Assembly (NCBI GenBank): GCA_038144835.1
Contig: JAYQON010000006.1
Span: forward strand, 1 to 62,858
Length of the DNA stretch: 62,858 bases
Direction of reading: 5' to 3'
Origin: JALHOQ01 sp038144835
GTDB lineage: Bacteria; Bdellovibrionota; Bdellovibrionia; Bdellovibrionales; UBA1609
The notes under the pieces are model-generated. The model saw only the letters and a program-made list of their open reading frames with translations. It was not told where the DNA came from and did no database searches. The position numbers were made by a program, and so were the translations under genes. Of this stretch, positions 24,861 through 34,082 are shown piece by piece. Position 1 is the stretch's first letter; every line of letters begins with the position of its first letter.

Positions 24861-26762
24861 ATGGAAACCAAAACTGTTCAAGTACAGCTTTTGACGCGCT
24901 TTTTACCGCCAGAATGGTGGTTAAGACTGCGGGAGGAAAGCGGACTTAGTGTCGATTGGTCAATTGCCGCAAATCTTAATCCTACGGCTAGCGTAATTTT
25001 GGTTTTACGTAAAGAGCTGACGGATTTTCGCAAAGAGGAATTTTCATTTTCAAAAGCATACATAATTGTTGATGAGGGTTGGACGGCACAAAACTTAAAG
25101 AGAGCTTTGAGTACTCTCAAGGGAGCCTTGTTTCTCGACTCTAACCAGGAACCAATAGAAATCGCTCGTGTTGTGTCCGTTGCTCTGGCTCGGCAAGAAG
25201 AGCGTGAACGTCATGCCAGTTTGATGCAGGTCATGCGTTTACAGAACCGGCAAATCGAAGAACTGAACCGTGGTCTCGAGCAGGTGGTAAAAGATCGTAC
25301 GATCAATGAAGCTGAATCTCGGCGTGCCAGCCAGAAAAATATCTCTCGGGTAAGGGAAATCATAGGGTTTATTAAGGATCTCTCGCAGATTTTTGATATT
25401 GCCGACATTCTACCACTCATACGACGACACACTAAAGAGTATCATTTTCTCGAATCACCGTTGCTGTTTGTGCCAAGGGGCGAAGATTTTGGCGATTTTT
25501 ATTATCTCCGAGCTTCAGAACCAATACGTGTGCGGGTTCGTGGTCAATGGGCTGTATCAACGCGTTGGCGTGCAAATGAGGCAGAGGACAGTCAGTTTTT
25601 GGCCAATGCTTTAGGGCGCCCGGTGGGCAAGGTTTTGCGTTTTCCCTTGCTCACAGGGCGCCATCAAAAGGATGTTTTTCGTGCACCATTACTCATGTTT
25701 GAACATAATGTCGCGTCACAAAATTTGGATGAACTGGTAGCGACTTTAGCTGAGAAACTACAACCCGTAAGTTGGGCCCTTGATCGATTGGTGTTGGAGC
25801 AGGAACTCAAGAGTACTTCTAAAGATTGGGAAATGACCTTCGATGAATTGTCAGAGCCAATCGCGATTTTGGATCATGATGGAAGAGTTCTGCGTTGCAA
25901 TTCGCATTGGCGAGAAGAGTTCAAGTCAGTTTTGCATAGCTCTTCTTTGCAGTTTCGCAGCGGTAATTTGCTTTATGCGGTCGAGAAATACCCTATTCGT
26001 ATGACGGCCGAGGGACCACCTATTTCGTGGGTTGTTTATTTGCGCGATGAAACCCGCTCGCGCAAGCTGAAGACCCAGGTTGTACAAGTTGAAAAGATGT
26101 CGGCTATTGGCCAACTGGCTGGTCATATCGCCCACGAGCTAAATAATCCTCTCACGGGCATTCGATCACTATCGCAAGTTTTGCTCACAGACACGCCGGT
26201 AGATACCCAGTTGCATCAAGACCTTGGGGAAGTAGAAAAAGCCGCAGCTCGTTGCCAGGGGATCATCAACAATCTACTGGATTTTTCAAAGGGTGGTCTC
26301 GAACATAAAGTGTCGGTGATTGATCTCAATGAAATTACTCGCAAGACGTTGCCATTTTTAAAGACGGCCATCAGTCAGTTTAATAACGACATTGAGTTGA
26401 GCGATGCGGAGCTTCTGGTCAAAGTTGAACCGCAACTTATGCAGCAAGTGATCTTCAATTTGTTAAATAATGCGTGCCAAGCGATGAAAGAGCGAGGTGA
26501 GATTCGGGTGCGCACCCGCGCTGAAGGGATATGGGCTATTTTAGAGATTGAAGATGATGGGCCTGGTATCGATAAAGAGCTGAGGGAGCGTATTTTTGAG
26601 CCGTTTTTTACCACTAAAGAAGAAGGCGAAGGAACTGGCTTGGGGCTAAGTCTAAGTCGCGATTTCGTTCGCCAAGTGGGTGGTGAAATTGAGTGTGAAT
26701 CTGAGCTCGGTCGAGGGTCATTGTTTAGAGTAAGATTACCATTAGAAAGTGAGGGCCAATGA
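24861..26762 (+). CDS. Cytoplasmic sensor histidine kinase (NtrB-like)
   Basis: 633 aa with no signal peptide or membrane segment. Likely order: receiver-like N-terminal domain without phosphoacceptor (about 1-115), coiled coil (115-170), GAF-like region (170-310), PAS (about 325-395), HisKA with phosphoacceptor His425 in GHIAHELNNPL, and HATPase with NLLNNACQAM (N box), DDGPGID (G1), FFTTKEEGEGTGLGL (F/G2). The E-x-x-N next to the His is typical of NtrB-type kinases, which pair with receiver proteins. It overlaps the next gene (ATGA), a receiver, its obvious partner. The location after flagellar genes suggests, but does not prove, a motility link. Confidence 0.88.
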   Translation: METKTVQVQLLTRFLPPEWWLRLREESGLSVDWSIAANLNPTASVILVLRKELTDFRKEEFSFSKAYIIVDEGWTAQNLKRALSTLKGALFLDSNQEPIEIARVVSVALARQEERERHASLMQVMRLQNRQIEELNRGLEQVVKDRTINEAESRRASQKNISRVREIIGFIKDLSQIFDIADILPLIRRHTKEYHFLESPLLFVPRGEDFGDFYYLRASEPIRVRVRGQWAVSTRWRANEAEDSQFLANALGRPVGKVLRFPLLTGRHQKDVFRAPLLMFEHNVASQNLDELVATLAEKLQPVSWALDRLVLEQELKSTSKDWEMTFDELSEPIAILDHDGRVLRCNSHWREEFKSVLHSSSLQFRSGNLLYAVEKYPIRMTAEGPPISWVVYLRDETRSRKLKTQVVQVEKMSAIGQLAGHIAHELNNPLTGIRSLSQVLLTDTPVDTQLHQDLGEVEKAAARCQGIINNLLDFSKGGLEHKVSVIDLNEITRKTLPFLKTAISQFNNDIELSDAELLVKVEPQLMQQVIFNLLNNACQAMKERGEIRVRTRAEGIWAILEIEDDGPGIDKELRERIFEPFFTTKEEGEGTGLGLSLSRDFVRQVGGEIECESELGRGSLFRVRLPLESEGQ

Positions 26763-27121
26763 GGGTCATGGTAGTCGACGATGAGCCGTTAGTGCGCTTG
26801 TCTTTGCGTCGGGCATTGGAAAAACACGGTCATCAGGTTTTTGAGGCTGCCGATGGACAAACAGCCTTAGAGAAATGGTCGGAATTTGATCCTGAGGTGG
26901 TTTATCTTGACGTTCTTATGCCCCGCTTAAGTGGGCCAGATTTGCTCAAGGCACTACCAGAGGAAAATCGTGGGCGAGCTAAGATTATTCTCATGAGCGC
27001 TTTTACCGGGGGGTACGATTTAGACAGGGCCAAGGCTTTGGGGGCTGAATTATTTGTATCCAAGCCGTTTGAGGATATCTTTGCGACGGTGAAATTAGCG
27101 GAAGATTTGAGCTGCTTTTGA
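26759..27121 (+). CDS. Single-domain response regulator
   Basis: 120 aa receiver with no output domain. Acidic pocket D7-D8, phosphoacceptor D51 (in YLDVLMP), S80 in MSAF and K102 in SKPF are all in place, so it should be phosphorylated. It is translationally coupled to the preceding kinase. It could act like CheY on the motor or as a phospho-relay intermediate. Confidence 0.9.
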   Translation: MRVMVVDDEPLVRLSLRRALEKHGHQVFEAADGQTALEKWSEFDPEVVYLDVLMPRLSGPDLLKALPEENRGRAKIILMSAFTGGYDLDRAKALGAELFVSKPFEDIFATVKLAEDLSCF

Positions 27122-27168
27122 CTCAAGCTTTGCCTTTAGATACACATGGCTAAAGAGAGAACCTGCCT

Positions 27169-27741
27169 ATGCGTATCATATCTGGAAAATTTAAAGGTCG
27201 AAAGCTAGTAAGCTTCGAAGCTCCAAATATTCGGCCGACTACAGATCGAGTTAAAGAAACACTTTTCAACAAGCTTATGGGGCAAATTGAAGGGGCCCGT
27301 GTTTTGGATCTCTTTTCAGGCACAGGTAACCTGGCCCTCGAATGCATTTCGCGAGGGGCAGACTGGGTTGACTTGGTGGAAAACAATGCCAATAGCCTGG
27401 CGGTGATACGTAAGAATCTCAATGCTTTAGGTGTAAGTGACGGCTTTGAAATTCATCGGACCGATGCCTTCGCCTTCATTCGATCCTACAATGGCCCCCT
27501 TTACGATCTGGTGCTTGCTGACCCACCATTCACAGAAAAATATGCTCATGACTTAGCGACAGTGATTGGAGTCAGTCGCCTGATGCACCCGGGTGCCGTT
27601 TTAGTCATAGAGGCGAGCTCTAAAGAGCGCATGGATGAACATTACGCGGGCTTAATTCGCTTGGATCAGCGAAAATTCGGTGATAAACACTTAAACTTCT
27701 TTGAGAAGGCGATTCATGAGCAAAGCGATATATCCGGGTAG
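27169..27741 (+). CDS. rsmD: 16S rRNA (guanine966-N2)-methyltransferase RsmD
   Basis: 190 aa. Begins with the family's RIISG-x-x-KGR and RPTTDRVKETLFN blocks. The SAM motif is VLDLFSGTGNLALE and the catalytic motif LADPPF. It methylates G966 of 16S rRNA in the assembled 30S subunit. Its 3' end overlaps coaD, the usual neighbour. Confidence 0.93.
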   Translation: MRIISGKFKGRKLVSFEAPNIRPTTDRVKETLFNKLMGQIEGARVLDLFSGTGNLALECISRGADWVDLVENNANSLAVIRKNLNALGVSDGFEIHRTDAFAFIRSYNGPLYDLVLADPPFTEKYAHDLATVIGVSRLMHPGAVLVIEASSKERMDEHYAGLIRLDQRKFGDKHLNFFEKAIHEQSDISG

Positions 27742-28201
27742 CTTTGACCCGATCACCCTTGGGCATTTAGATATCATCCGCCGCATTCAACCGCTATTTT
27801 CAGAACTCACCGTTGTTGTCGCGAACTCCCAACGTAAACAATACCTATTTTCGCTCGAAGAACGCGTGCAAATGATTGGCGAAAACTTACATGGCTTAGC
27901 CAATGTCAAGATCGACAAGTGTGACAGTTTGATTGTTGAGTATGCACGGGCTCGAGACGCGAGAGTGATTGTGCGTGGTCTGCGTGCTGTTTCTGATTTC
28001 GAGTATGAATTTGCGATGGCAAATATGAACCGTAACTTAAACCCTTCGATCGAAACTATGATTGTTTTTACTCGTCCCGAATACTCTTTTGTAGCCTCGC
28101 AAATGGTGAAGGAAGTTGCCTTCCACCAAGGCGACCTAAAAAAGTTGGTTCCAGCCAATGTGGCCAAAGCGCTCAATGCTCGTATGCAAAGCAAGAGGTA
28201 A
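27716..28201 (+). CDS. coaD: Phosphopantetheine adenylyltransferase CoaD
   Basis: The ATG at 27716, starting S-K-A-I-Y-P-G-S-F-D-P, is the family start; the reading frame extends five codons further up but that adds non-family sequence. The nucleotidyl-transferase motif TLGH and the C-terminal Y-S-F-V-A-S-Q block are present. 161 aa, normal. It catalyses the penultimate step of coenzyme A synthesis. It overlaps rsmD by 26 nt. Confidence 0.94.
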   Translation: MSKAIYPGSFDPITLGHLDIIRRIQPLFSELTVVVANSQRKQYLFSLEERVQMIGENLHGLANVKIDKCDSLIVEYARARDARVIVRGLRAVSDFEYEFAMANMNRNLNPSIETMIVFTRPEYSFVASQMVKEVAFHQGDLKKLVPANVAKALNARMQSKR

Positions 28202-28204
28202 AAA

Positions 28205-29401
28205 GTGCTGTCTAAAAAAGCAAGAAAGTTAAAGCCTTCCCCAACTCTCGCGATTGCTGCGAAGGCAAAAGAAATGCAAGCCCAAGGCCATCACGTGATC
28301 TCGTTGTCTGTGGGTGAGCCGGATTGGGATACTTTTGAAGATATAAAGCGCGCTGGCATTGAGGCAATACAGGCTGGTCAAACAAAGTACGCTCCTTCAA
28401 ATGGTACTCCGCAATTGCGGACGGCTATTGCACACAGCACCAATGAACTGCTTGGGACTGAGTACACTCCTGCGGAAGTGACGGTGTCGGCCGGAGCTAA
28501 ATTTATTCTTTTTGCGGCCTTTCAGATGTTGCTCGACCCGGGAGACGAAGTTTTGATTCCAGCTCCCTATTGGGTCAGTTATCCAACAATGGTGGAATTG
28601 GTCGACGGTGTGCCCGTGATTGTTCCCAGTGACGAGATGAGTGGGTTCAAACCGCAAGCCTCTCACTTCGAAAAATATGTCACGTCAAAAACGAAGATGT
28701 TGCTCTTGAATAGTCCTAACAATCCCACCGGGCAAATGTACACCCAGGAGGAGTTGATTGAAATAGTTCATTTTTTAAAGCGTCATCCTCAAATCATAGT
28801 CGTGAGTGACGACATCTATAACCAGTTGGTTTTTGATGGCCCTGATGTTGCGCCCCATCTCTTGCAATTGGCCCCAGAACTCAAAGACCGGATTGTGTGT
28901 GTGAATGGAGCCTCAAAAACGTATTCGATGACTGGTTGGCGAATTGGATGGGCACTGGGTCCAGAAGTGGTTATTAAGGCAATGTCTAACTATCAGTCTC
29001 AGACGGTCAGTTGCGCTAGCCCTTTCACTCAAATGGCAGCGTTGACTGGACTTCAGGCCGGTCAGGATCGGGTGCGAGAATGTGTGAATACATTGCGCTC
29101 ACGGAGAAATCATTTTGTTGAGGCTCTTAACAAGGTGTCTGGGTGGCGAGCTGGATTGCCACAAGGCGCCTTTTATGTTTGGGCGGATGTGCGTTCGCTT
29201 CTGGGTAAGAGTTGGCATGGAAAAAAAATAGCGACGACAAATGAACTTGCGGCTGCTTTGCTTGAGTCTGAAAAGGTCGCCGTGGTTCCTGGTGCTGAGA
29301 GTGGCCTTGAAGGCTTTGTACGTTTGAGTTTTGCTCTCAATGAGCAAGAGTTAAACGAAGCAGTAAAAAGAATTCGTTTATTTACTGAGGCCTTAGCATA
29401 G
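28205..29401 (+). CDS. Class I/II aminotransferase, aspartate aminotransferase-like
   Basis: 398 aa, GTG start 3 nt after the coaD stop. Fold-type I PLP enzyme: SVGEPDWDT (substrate loop), YAPSNGTPQLR, NSPNNPTG, SDDIYNQL and the PLP-lysine segment NGASKTYSMTGWRIGW with Lys in SKT, then R in VRLSFA binding the carboxylate. These features fit the subgroup Ib aspartate/prephenate aminotransferases. Exact substrate cannot be settled by eye. Confidence 0.88.
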   Translation: MLSKKARKLKPSPTLAIAAKAKEMQAQGHHVISLSVGEPDWDTFEDIKRAGIEAIQAGQTKYAPSNGTPQLRTAIAHSTNELLGTEYTPAEVTVSAGAKFILFAAFQMLLDPGDEVLIPAPYWVSYPTMVELVDGVPVIVPSDEMSGFKPQASHFEKYVTSKTKMLLLNSPNNPTGQMYTQEELIEIVHFLKRHPQIIVVSDDIYNQLVFDGPDVAPHLLQLAPELKDRIVCVNGASKTYSMTGWRIGWALGPEVVIKAMSNYQSQTVSCASPFTQMAALTGLQAGQDRVRECVNTLRSRRNHFVEALNKVSGWRAGLPQGAFYVWADVRSLLGKSWHGKKIATTNELAAALLESEKVAVVPGAESGLEGFVRLSFALNEQELNEAVKRIRLFTEALA

Positions 29402-29503
29402 ACCTTTTGCCAGTCAAAGTCGGGCCCGTCAAAAGGCCCGTCTGGGTTGTGACACAGGTTGATTACCCTTTAGACTTTAATAAGTAGCGTGGGGGTAGGC
29501 GTC

Positions 29504-30487
29504 GTGTCAGTCTGGACATTATTACAGATAGTTTTCAATCTTCTGATTTTTTCCGGTGTCACGGTTTTATGGATGCGGTCACGTCGACCACCGCAAGATG
29601 ATCCTCGGCTAAGTCGAGGTTTGCAACTCTTGCAAACAAAAATCACCGTGCTTGAAGATCTTTCTGATCGAACCGACAACCAAGTCAAGCAGCTAACGTC
29701 CCTTCTGGATCAAAAGACTCGCATGCTGCAAAATAAGGTTTTGGAAGCCGAACAACAAATTTTAAAAATTGACCACTCAATGAACAAGAGTCTTGAGGTT
29801 GCGGAAATTTTTCAAGACAAAATTCCGCATCAAGAAATTGCCGAACGTCAGCGTACCGTAGAGTACGTACGAGCTGCGCGTATGGCAAACTCGGGCATGA
29901 GTCTTGAGGATATTGCTGAAAAGGTGTCTTTACCACGAGAGCAACTAGAGTTGATTGTGAAGTTCAATCGGGATCAATTGATGTTTGATGAATCTGCATT
30001 GCCTGAATGGGCCAATCGTGAAAGCGAATCTGGCACAAACCCTTCTTTTGCATTAGGTGAAATGAGCTTTCTCACCCAGGAAGAGGTGCCGGCATTTAAC
30101 CCTCAAGACGTTGAAAAAATCAAAAGTGGTCTGCGCGAAGCTGTAGCAAACGCCAAACAGGCGGAACATTTTGCGCAGGCTTCGGTGATGGACTCTAAGG
30201 TGGCCGAGACGCTAAAGGCAACGGTCGTGGGCGGGATTGAGAGTATGCAGCCAGCGGTGATTTCATTAAAGGCCACGGCGCAAACACTGCGTGGTAAGTT
30301 GGTGGCTACGGCTGAAGATCTTTTGCGATCACAGAGTGCTGGGGCTCAGCCAGTTCAGGGCGCTTCGGCCTCCGATTTGGTGAATCGTGAACCTGCGGTC
30401 AAGGTATCTTTGTCGGGAGCCCATCAATCGACTTCAGCTCCGGCAAACCAAGTGCGCAAAGTCATTTTTCCGCGTATTGAAAAATAA
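29504..30487 (+). CDS. Membrane-anchored coiled-coil/HTH protein (DUF2802-like)
   Basis: The GTG at 29504 is preferred because GGGGGT precedes it by 7 nt; a GTG 15 nt upstream lacks such a site. One N-terminal transmembrane helix (about residues 3-24), a long coiled coil (about 45-115), then AARMANSGMSLEDIAEKVSLP (cited as G-M-S-x-x-x-I-A motif), a helix-turn-helix-like unit found in DUF2802 proteins near polar flagellar genes. The C-terminal 150 residues are Ala/Gln/Ser-rich. Function unknown. Confidence 0.65.
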   Translation: MSVWTLLQIVFNLLIFSGVTVLWMRSRRPPQDDPRLSRGLQLLQTKITVLEDLSDRTDNQVKQLTSLLDQKTRMLQNKVLEAEQQILKIDHSMNKSLEVAEIFQDKIPHQEIAERQRTVEYVRAARMANSGMSLEDIAEKVSLPREQLELIVKFNRDQLMFDESALPEWANRESESGTNPSFALGEMSFLTQEEVPAFNPQDVEKIKSGLREAVANAKQAEHFAQASVMDSKVAETLKATVVGGIESMQPAVISLKATAQTLRGKLVATAEDLLRSQSAGAQPVQGASASDLVNREPAVKVSLSGAHQSTSAPANQVRKVIFPRIEK

Positions 30488-30564
30488 TCGGTACCAATGG
30501 CACGTCAATAGCATCAAGATTCCAAAAAGTTCCAAATTTGCAGCTCATTAGCAATAGGATCCTG

Positions 30565-32376
30565 ATGCGAACGAAACAGACGTCGAGACGAGGACATTTT
30601 TGGCGAAGGTTATACGTAATTAGGACACTTTTGGCCCTTGGGATTGTCCAATTTGTACTCCCGGCCGTCGCGCAGCCTTCATCCAGCTGTGAGTCGCTGC
30701 TCACCAAAAAACACGCTTCCGAGCAGGAGCGAGAATACTGGTCCTCGTCACCGGAGGCTTCCGCGATTCTTGGCGTGGCGCAAGATACTGCGAGTAGGCT
30801 GGATGTCGCCGATCAGGATGTCTTAGCGTTACTAACTATGGTGCTGGATGATGGTTTTGCCGCAGACCCAGACACTCTGGCGATTCGAAAGGCTTACTCT
30901 CAATGGCCCGATTTAGCTTTTTTTGAGACCGTTTTTGAAAATGAGTTGCATGAGGTTGCTCCAATCATAGCCGGACTCTTTTACGTTGCCAAATATAGCC
31001 AGGGAGATACGCAAAAATGGTTTCAGGATTTTTTGCAATCAGGGCGTAGAGCTTTTGTTTTGGCGAGCATTTTGCGTACATATCCACGTAACTCAATGGT
31101 GATCAATCCGCAGATATCAAACGACTGGAAAAAATATAATAAAATTCGCGAAGTCTTTTTGACTCGTATACAACCCCTTGTCCCACCAAATGCGACTCTT
31201 CTCTCAATCGCACGTGATTCGCCTCTTCTTCTCAAGGCGCTGGTGTCAGAGGCTATTATCACGCGATCGGCGGTAGATCATCGGCGCGAGGTCAATCGGC
31301 GCTACAATCAAGCGGGAGGACACTTCTCTACTGAGGACTTAATGTCTGCCGACACTGAAGATTTTGCTGAATGGTTTATGGGACACTTGCAAAAATACCA
31401 AGTTCCTCACAACGATATGAGTGCTCCTCGTGAATGGCGTGAACGGTCATTGTCTATTTGGCCATGGCTATCGCAACGTATTCTCTCTCCTGATCGTAAG
31501 CGATCCGTTTACTCATTAACGGTATTGGCTTTGCTGACAAATCGATTTCTTCGCCATCTAAAACATGCATTTTCAGATGAACTAGGGGTTCAAGACATTT
31601 CCGCAATCCCCATCTCGCCAAAATGGATTCTGGAGCACTTTTTTAGAGAAGAAAATACTCCTCCAACGATAACGGCTAGATTTGTCAATCTGATAAGTGC
31701 TCTTATCGGTATGAAATTCACCAATGCTCAAACACTAAAAACAACGATTAAGGGTCGACTCGCTTTGACGATGGCCACGAAGCTCAAGGAATACTTTCCT
31801 GTACCTGTAAAACTCGCATCGGTGCCTTTCGGTGAACATGAAATCAAACCCACGCCTGCCGAAATCCTTGAATCTGATCCTATCCAGATTGGAGACCCTT
31901 CATTTCAAGGTCAGATTGCTGATACAGAGATCAATCTGGATCACGTACCGGCCGAATTGCCAGGCCCCGAAGATCTATCCAGTCTTGGTGGTGATGAAGC
32001 TGATCTTAGTGTTTATGCTGCGGGTGAATTGCCGGTTTCGCAGCTGGTGGCTGACAAACTGTATCATGTGCGTTTTGTGCGCACAGGCAACAAATTTTTG
32101 GGGCCACAAAAAGTCCTTTTTAAAAAATCCGCGCTGTTTGGCCTACAAACGATGCTGACCAAGGAAGTATCGCCTCGCACCTGGCTGAAAGCACTTGAGA
32201 GAGGACTTGCTGCCAATGAAGGGCAACGCGGGATCAAGTTCTTACGTGCAAGACGTGAAAAAGCTCTCGTCAACGGTCTTCCCATTGAATTGAAGCTTTT
32301 GCTATCGCCCATGCGACTGATGGGACACTACAAAGATGGCGTTTTTATTTTTGAACGTATGCAAGACCCACACTAA
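30565..32376 (+). CDS. Secreted hypothetical protein (603 aa)
   Basis: The ATG at 30565 has AGGA 5 nt upstream and starts a long, Arg/Lys-rich signal peptide (cleavage after A-V-A, about residue 37). The mature protein is mostly helical to about residue 440, then a more acidic, Pro-rich linker, then a small domain with several Lys/Arg. One Cys follows the signal. No family recognised; it has no adjoining operon partner closer than 50 nt. Confidence 0.65.
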   Translation: MRTKQTSRRGHFWRRLYVIRTLLALGIVQFVLPAVAQPSSSCESLLTKKHASEQEREYWSSSPEASAILGVAQDTASRLDVADQDVLALLTMVLDDGFAADPDTLAIRKAYSQWPDLAFFETVFENELHEVAPIIAGLFYVAKYSQGDTQKWFQDFLQSGRRAFVLASILRTYPRNSMVINPQISNDWKKYNKIREVFLTRIQPLVPPNATLLSIARDSPLLLKALVSEAIITRSAVDHRREVNRRYNQAGGHFSTEDLMSADTEDFAEWFMGHLQKYQVPHNDMSAPREWRERSLSIWPWLSQRILSPDRKRSVYSLTVLALLTNRFLRHLKHAFSDELGVQDISAIPISPKWILEHFFREENTPPTITARFVNLISALIGMKFTNAQTLKTTIKGRLALTMATKLKEYFPVPVKLASVPFGEHEIKPTPAEILESDPIQIGDPSFQGQIADTEINLDHVPAELPGPEDLSSLGGDEADLSVYAAGELPVSQLVADKLYHVRFVRTGNKFLGPQKVLFKKSALFGLQTMLTKEVSPRTWLKALERGLAANEGQRGIKFLRARREKALVNGLPIELKLLLSPMRLMGHYKDGVFIFERMQDPH

Positions 32377-32447
32377 TCAAAGCCGATAGTGTATCCCATT
32401 CGATGGATGGACAGCGACAAATTTCAAAGTTAGAGTCGTGTTAAATC

Positions 32448-34082
32448 ATGGCGGACACTGAAAATAGCTTTGCAAGCCCTAGTCCATCCTCATGGGTTGA
32501 AATCGTCGAAAGGCGAAAGTCAATTCCTTCGCGTTTGGCTGTCGATTACATCGCATTTTTGATGGCTCCTGACATCCTTGCGGATCAGCGAGATGAAATT
32601 CAATGGATACACTTTGAAGATGAAAGATATTCCGCCATACCTGATGACCTTTGGAATGTGGCAGCTGAAAAATGGGCGGCTTTGGATAAGCATTTTTCAG
32701 GAAAAACTTCTGGTTATTCTTTGAGGTCCCGTCCTCAGCTTGGCAATGGCCCTGACCTACGCGCTTTTTTGAATCTTCTAAAGGAAAGCCTAGAAGGGTT
32801 GAAGTCTGAGCACAGACTTTTTTTCTGGAAACGACTATTTCCAAAGCATGCAACTCTTTTTGAAAAATTTTTTAGCTCAAAAGTTTTTTGCCCCGCTGCT
32901 TGGATTGGGGTCAACATACATCCAACTGGTAAGGTTTTGCCATGTTGTGCTTTTAAACAAGATCGGCCTTTGGGTGATCTTCGCTCGCAATCCCTCAGCG
33001 AGATACGGGCTCGGGGTGGATTTTGGGGGCTGAGACAGAATATGTTTTTTGAACGTCCAAGCTCCGGGTGTGAAAGTTGTTACGTGAGTGAGAAGTCTGG
33101 GGGAGACAATTTGCGTTTGCACTTGCTCAAAACTTTCGAGCATTTTGTGCCATTGATGCCCGTGCACTATGATTCTCTACCTCCTCTTTTTTACCTGGAT
33201 GTTCAGTTTTCAAATCTTTGCAATTTTAAGTGCCGTATTTGTTCTCCCACTTTCAGTAGTCGTTGGAGTGCTGATCATGCGGCTTTGTACGGAAAAAGCT
33301 TCTCAACCAATCCTGTCATATCAATTCAGAAAAATGCTCCCCGTGGATTTGAAGAAATACTTGATAATGTTGACCATCTGCACGAGGTGTATTTTTGGGG
33401 TGGAGAACCTCTGATTATGCCCGAGCATTACGAATTTCTGGAGAATTTATTGCGTCGTGGTTTATCGCACGTGCGTCTTCGTTACAGTACGAATTTTTCC
33501 CAGTTAGAGTTACAAAACAGTCGTATCATAGACTTATGGAAGCAATTTGCATGGGTGTCAGTGGGGGCAAGCCTTGATGGATCTGGAGCGCGCGGCGAGT
33601 ATATGCGTAAGGGTCAAGATTGGAATCTTGTAGAAAAAAATCGTCAAATGCTTTTAGAGAAAGCCCCTGACGTCCATTTTTTCATTGCTTGCGCGGTTTC
33701 TGCATACAATGCTTTGCACGTTGCCGATTTTTTTCAGGAATGGGTTGAAAAGGGCTGGGTCGAAGAAAATCTCTTTTGCCTTAACCTCTTGCAGACTCCG
33801 CGAAGAAAATCCGTACAAATCTTGCCGCCTAAAATGAAGGCGATGGTGGTAGAGCGGGTGCAACGGCTTATAAGTGAATTTATACGGCCCAGATTTGGAG
33901 TGAATTCGGTATCAGAATCTCGTTTTCAAGCGCTGGTGCATTTTATGCTTGCCGGGGATGCGTCTGATTTGTGGTCCGATTTTATTTGTTGGAATCGCAG
34001 GCTCGATACAATTCGTGAGGAAGATCTTTTTACGGCAATTCCGGAATTGTCGGAGACGGCTCTTGTGGATTCCAAGCTTTGA
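32448..34082 (+). CDS. Radical SAM protein with N-terminal SPASM/twitch-type cluster
   Basis: 544 aa. An N-terminal half with C-P-A-A-W...G-K-V-L-P-C-C-A-F and later C-E-S-C-Y has the Cys spacing of SPASM/twitch auxiliary Fe-S domains. The radical SAM core follows, with the CX3CX2C cluster at Cys258, Cys262 and Cys265 (CNFKCRIC) and the GGEP motif (WGGEPL) for the SAM amino group. The C-terminal part is helical. Relatives modify peptides or are of unknown substrate. The first 100 residues are an extra domain missing from the paralogue at 34030-35310, which it meets head-on with a 53-nt 3' overlap. Confidence 0.85.
   Translation: MADTENSFASPSPSSWVEIVERRKSIPSRLAVDYIAFLMAPDILADQRDEIQWIHFEDERYSAIPDDLWNVAAEKWAALDKHFSGKTSGYSLRSRPQLGNGPDLRAFLNLLKESLEGLKSEHRLFFWKRLFPKHATLFEKFFSSKVFCPAAWIGVNIHPTGKVLPCCAFKQDRPLGDLRSQSLSEIRARGGFWGLRQNMFFERPSSGCESCYVSEKSGGDNLRLHLLKTFEHFVPLMPVHYDSLPPLFYLDVQFSNLCNFKCRICSPTFSSRWSADHAALYGKSFSTNPVISIQKNAPRGFEEILDNVDHLHEVYFWGGEPLIMPEHYEFLENLLRRGLSHVRLRYSTNFSQLELQNSRIIDLWKQFAWVSVGASLDGSGARGEYMRKGQDWNLVEKNRQMLLEKAPDVHFFIACAVSAYNALHVADFFQEWVEKGWVEENLFCLNLLQTPRRKSVQILPPKMKAMVVERVQRLISEFIRPRFGVNSVSESRFQALVHFMLAGDASDLWSDFICWNRRLDTIREEDLFTAIPELSETALVDSKL

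Noticed and set aside
29402..29488. GC-rich inverted repeat after the aminotransferase
   Set aside because: CGGGCC/GGCCCG pairing but no T run and weak loop geometry; not called as a terminator.
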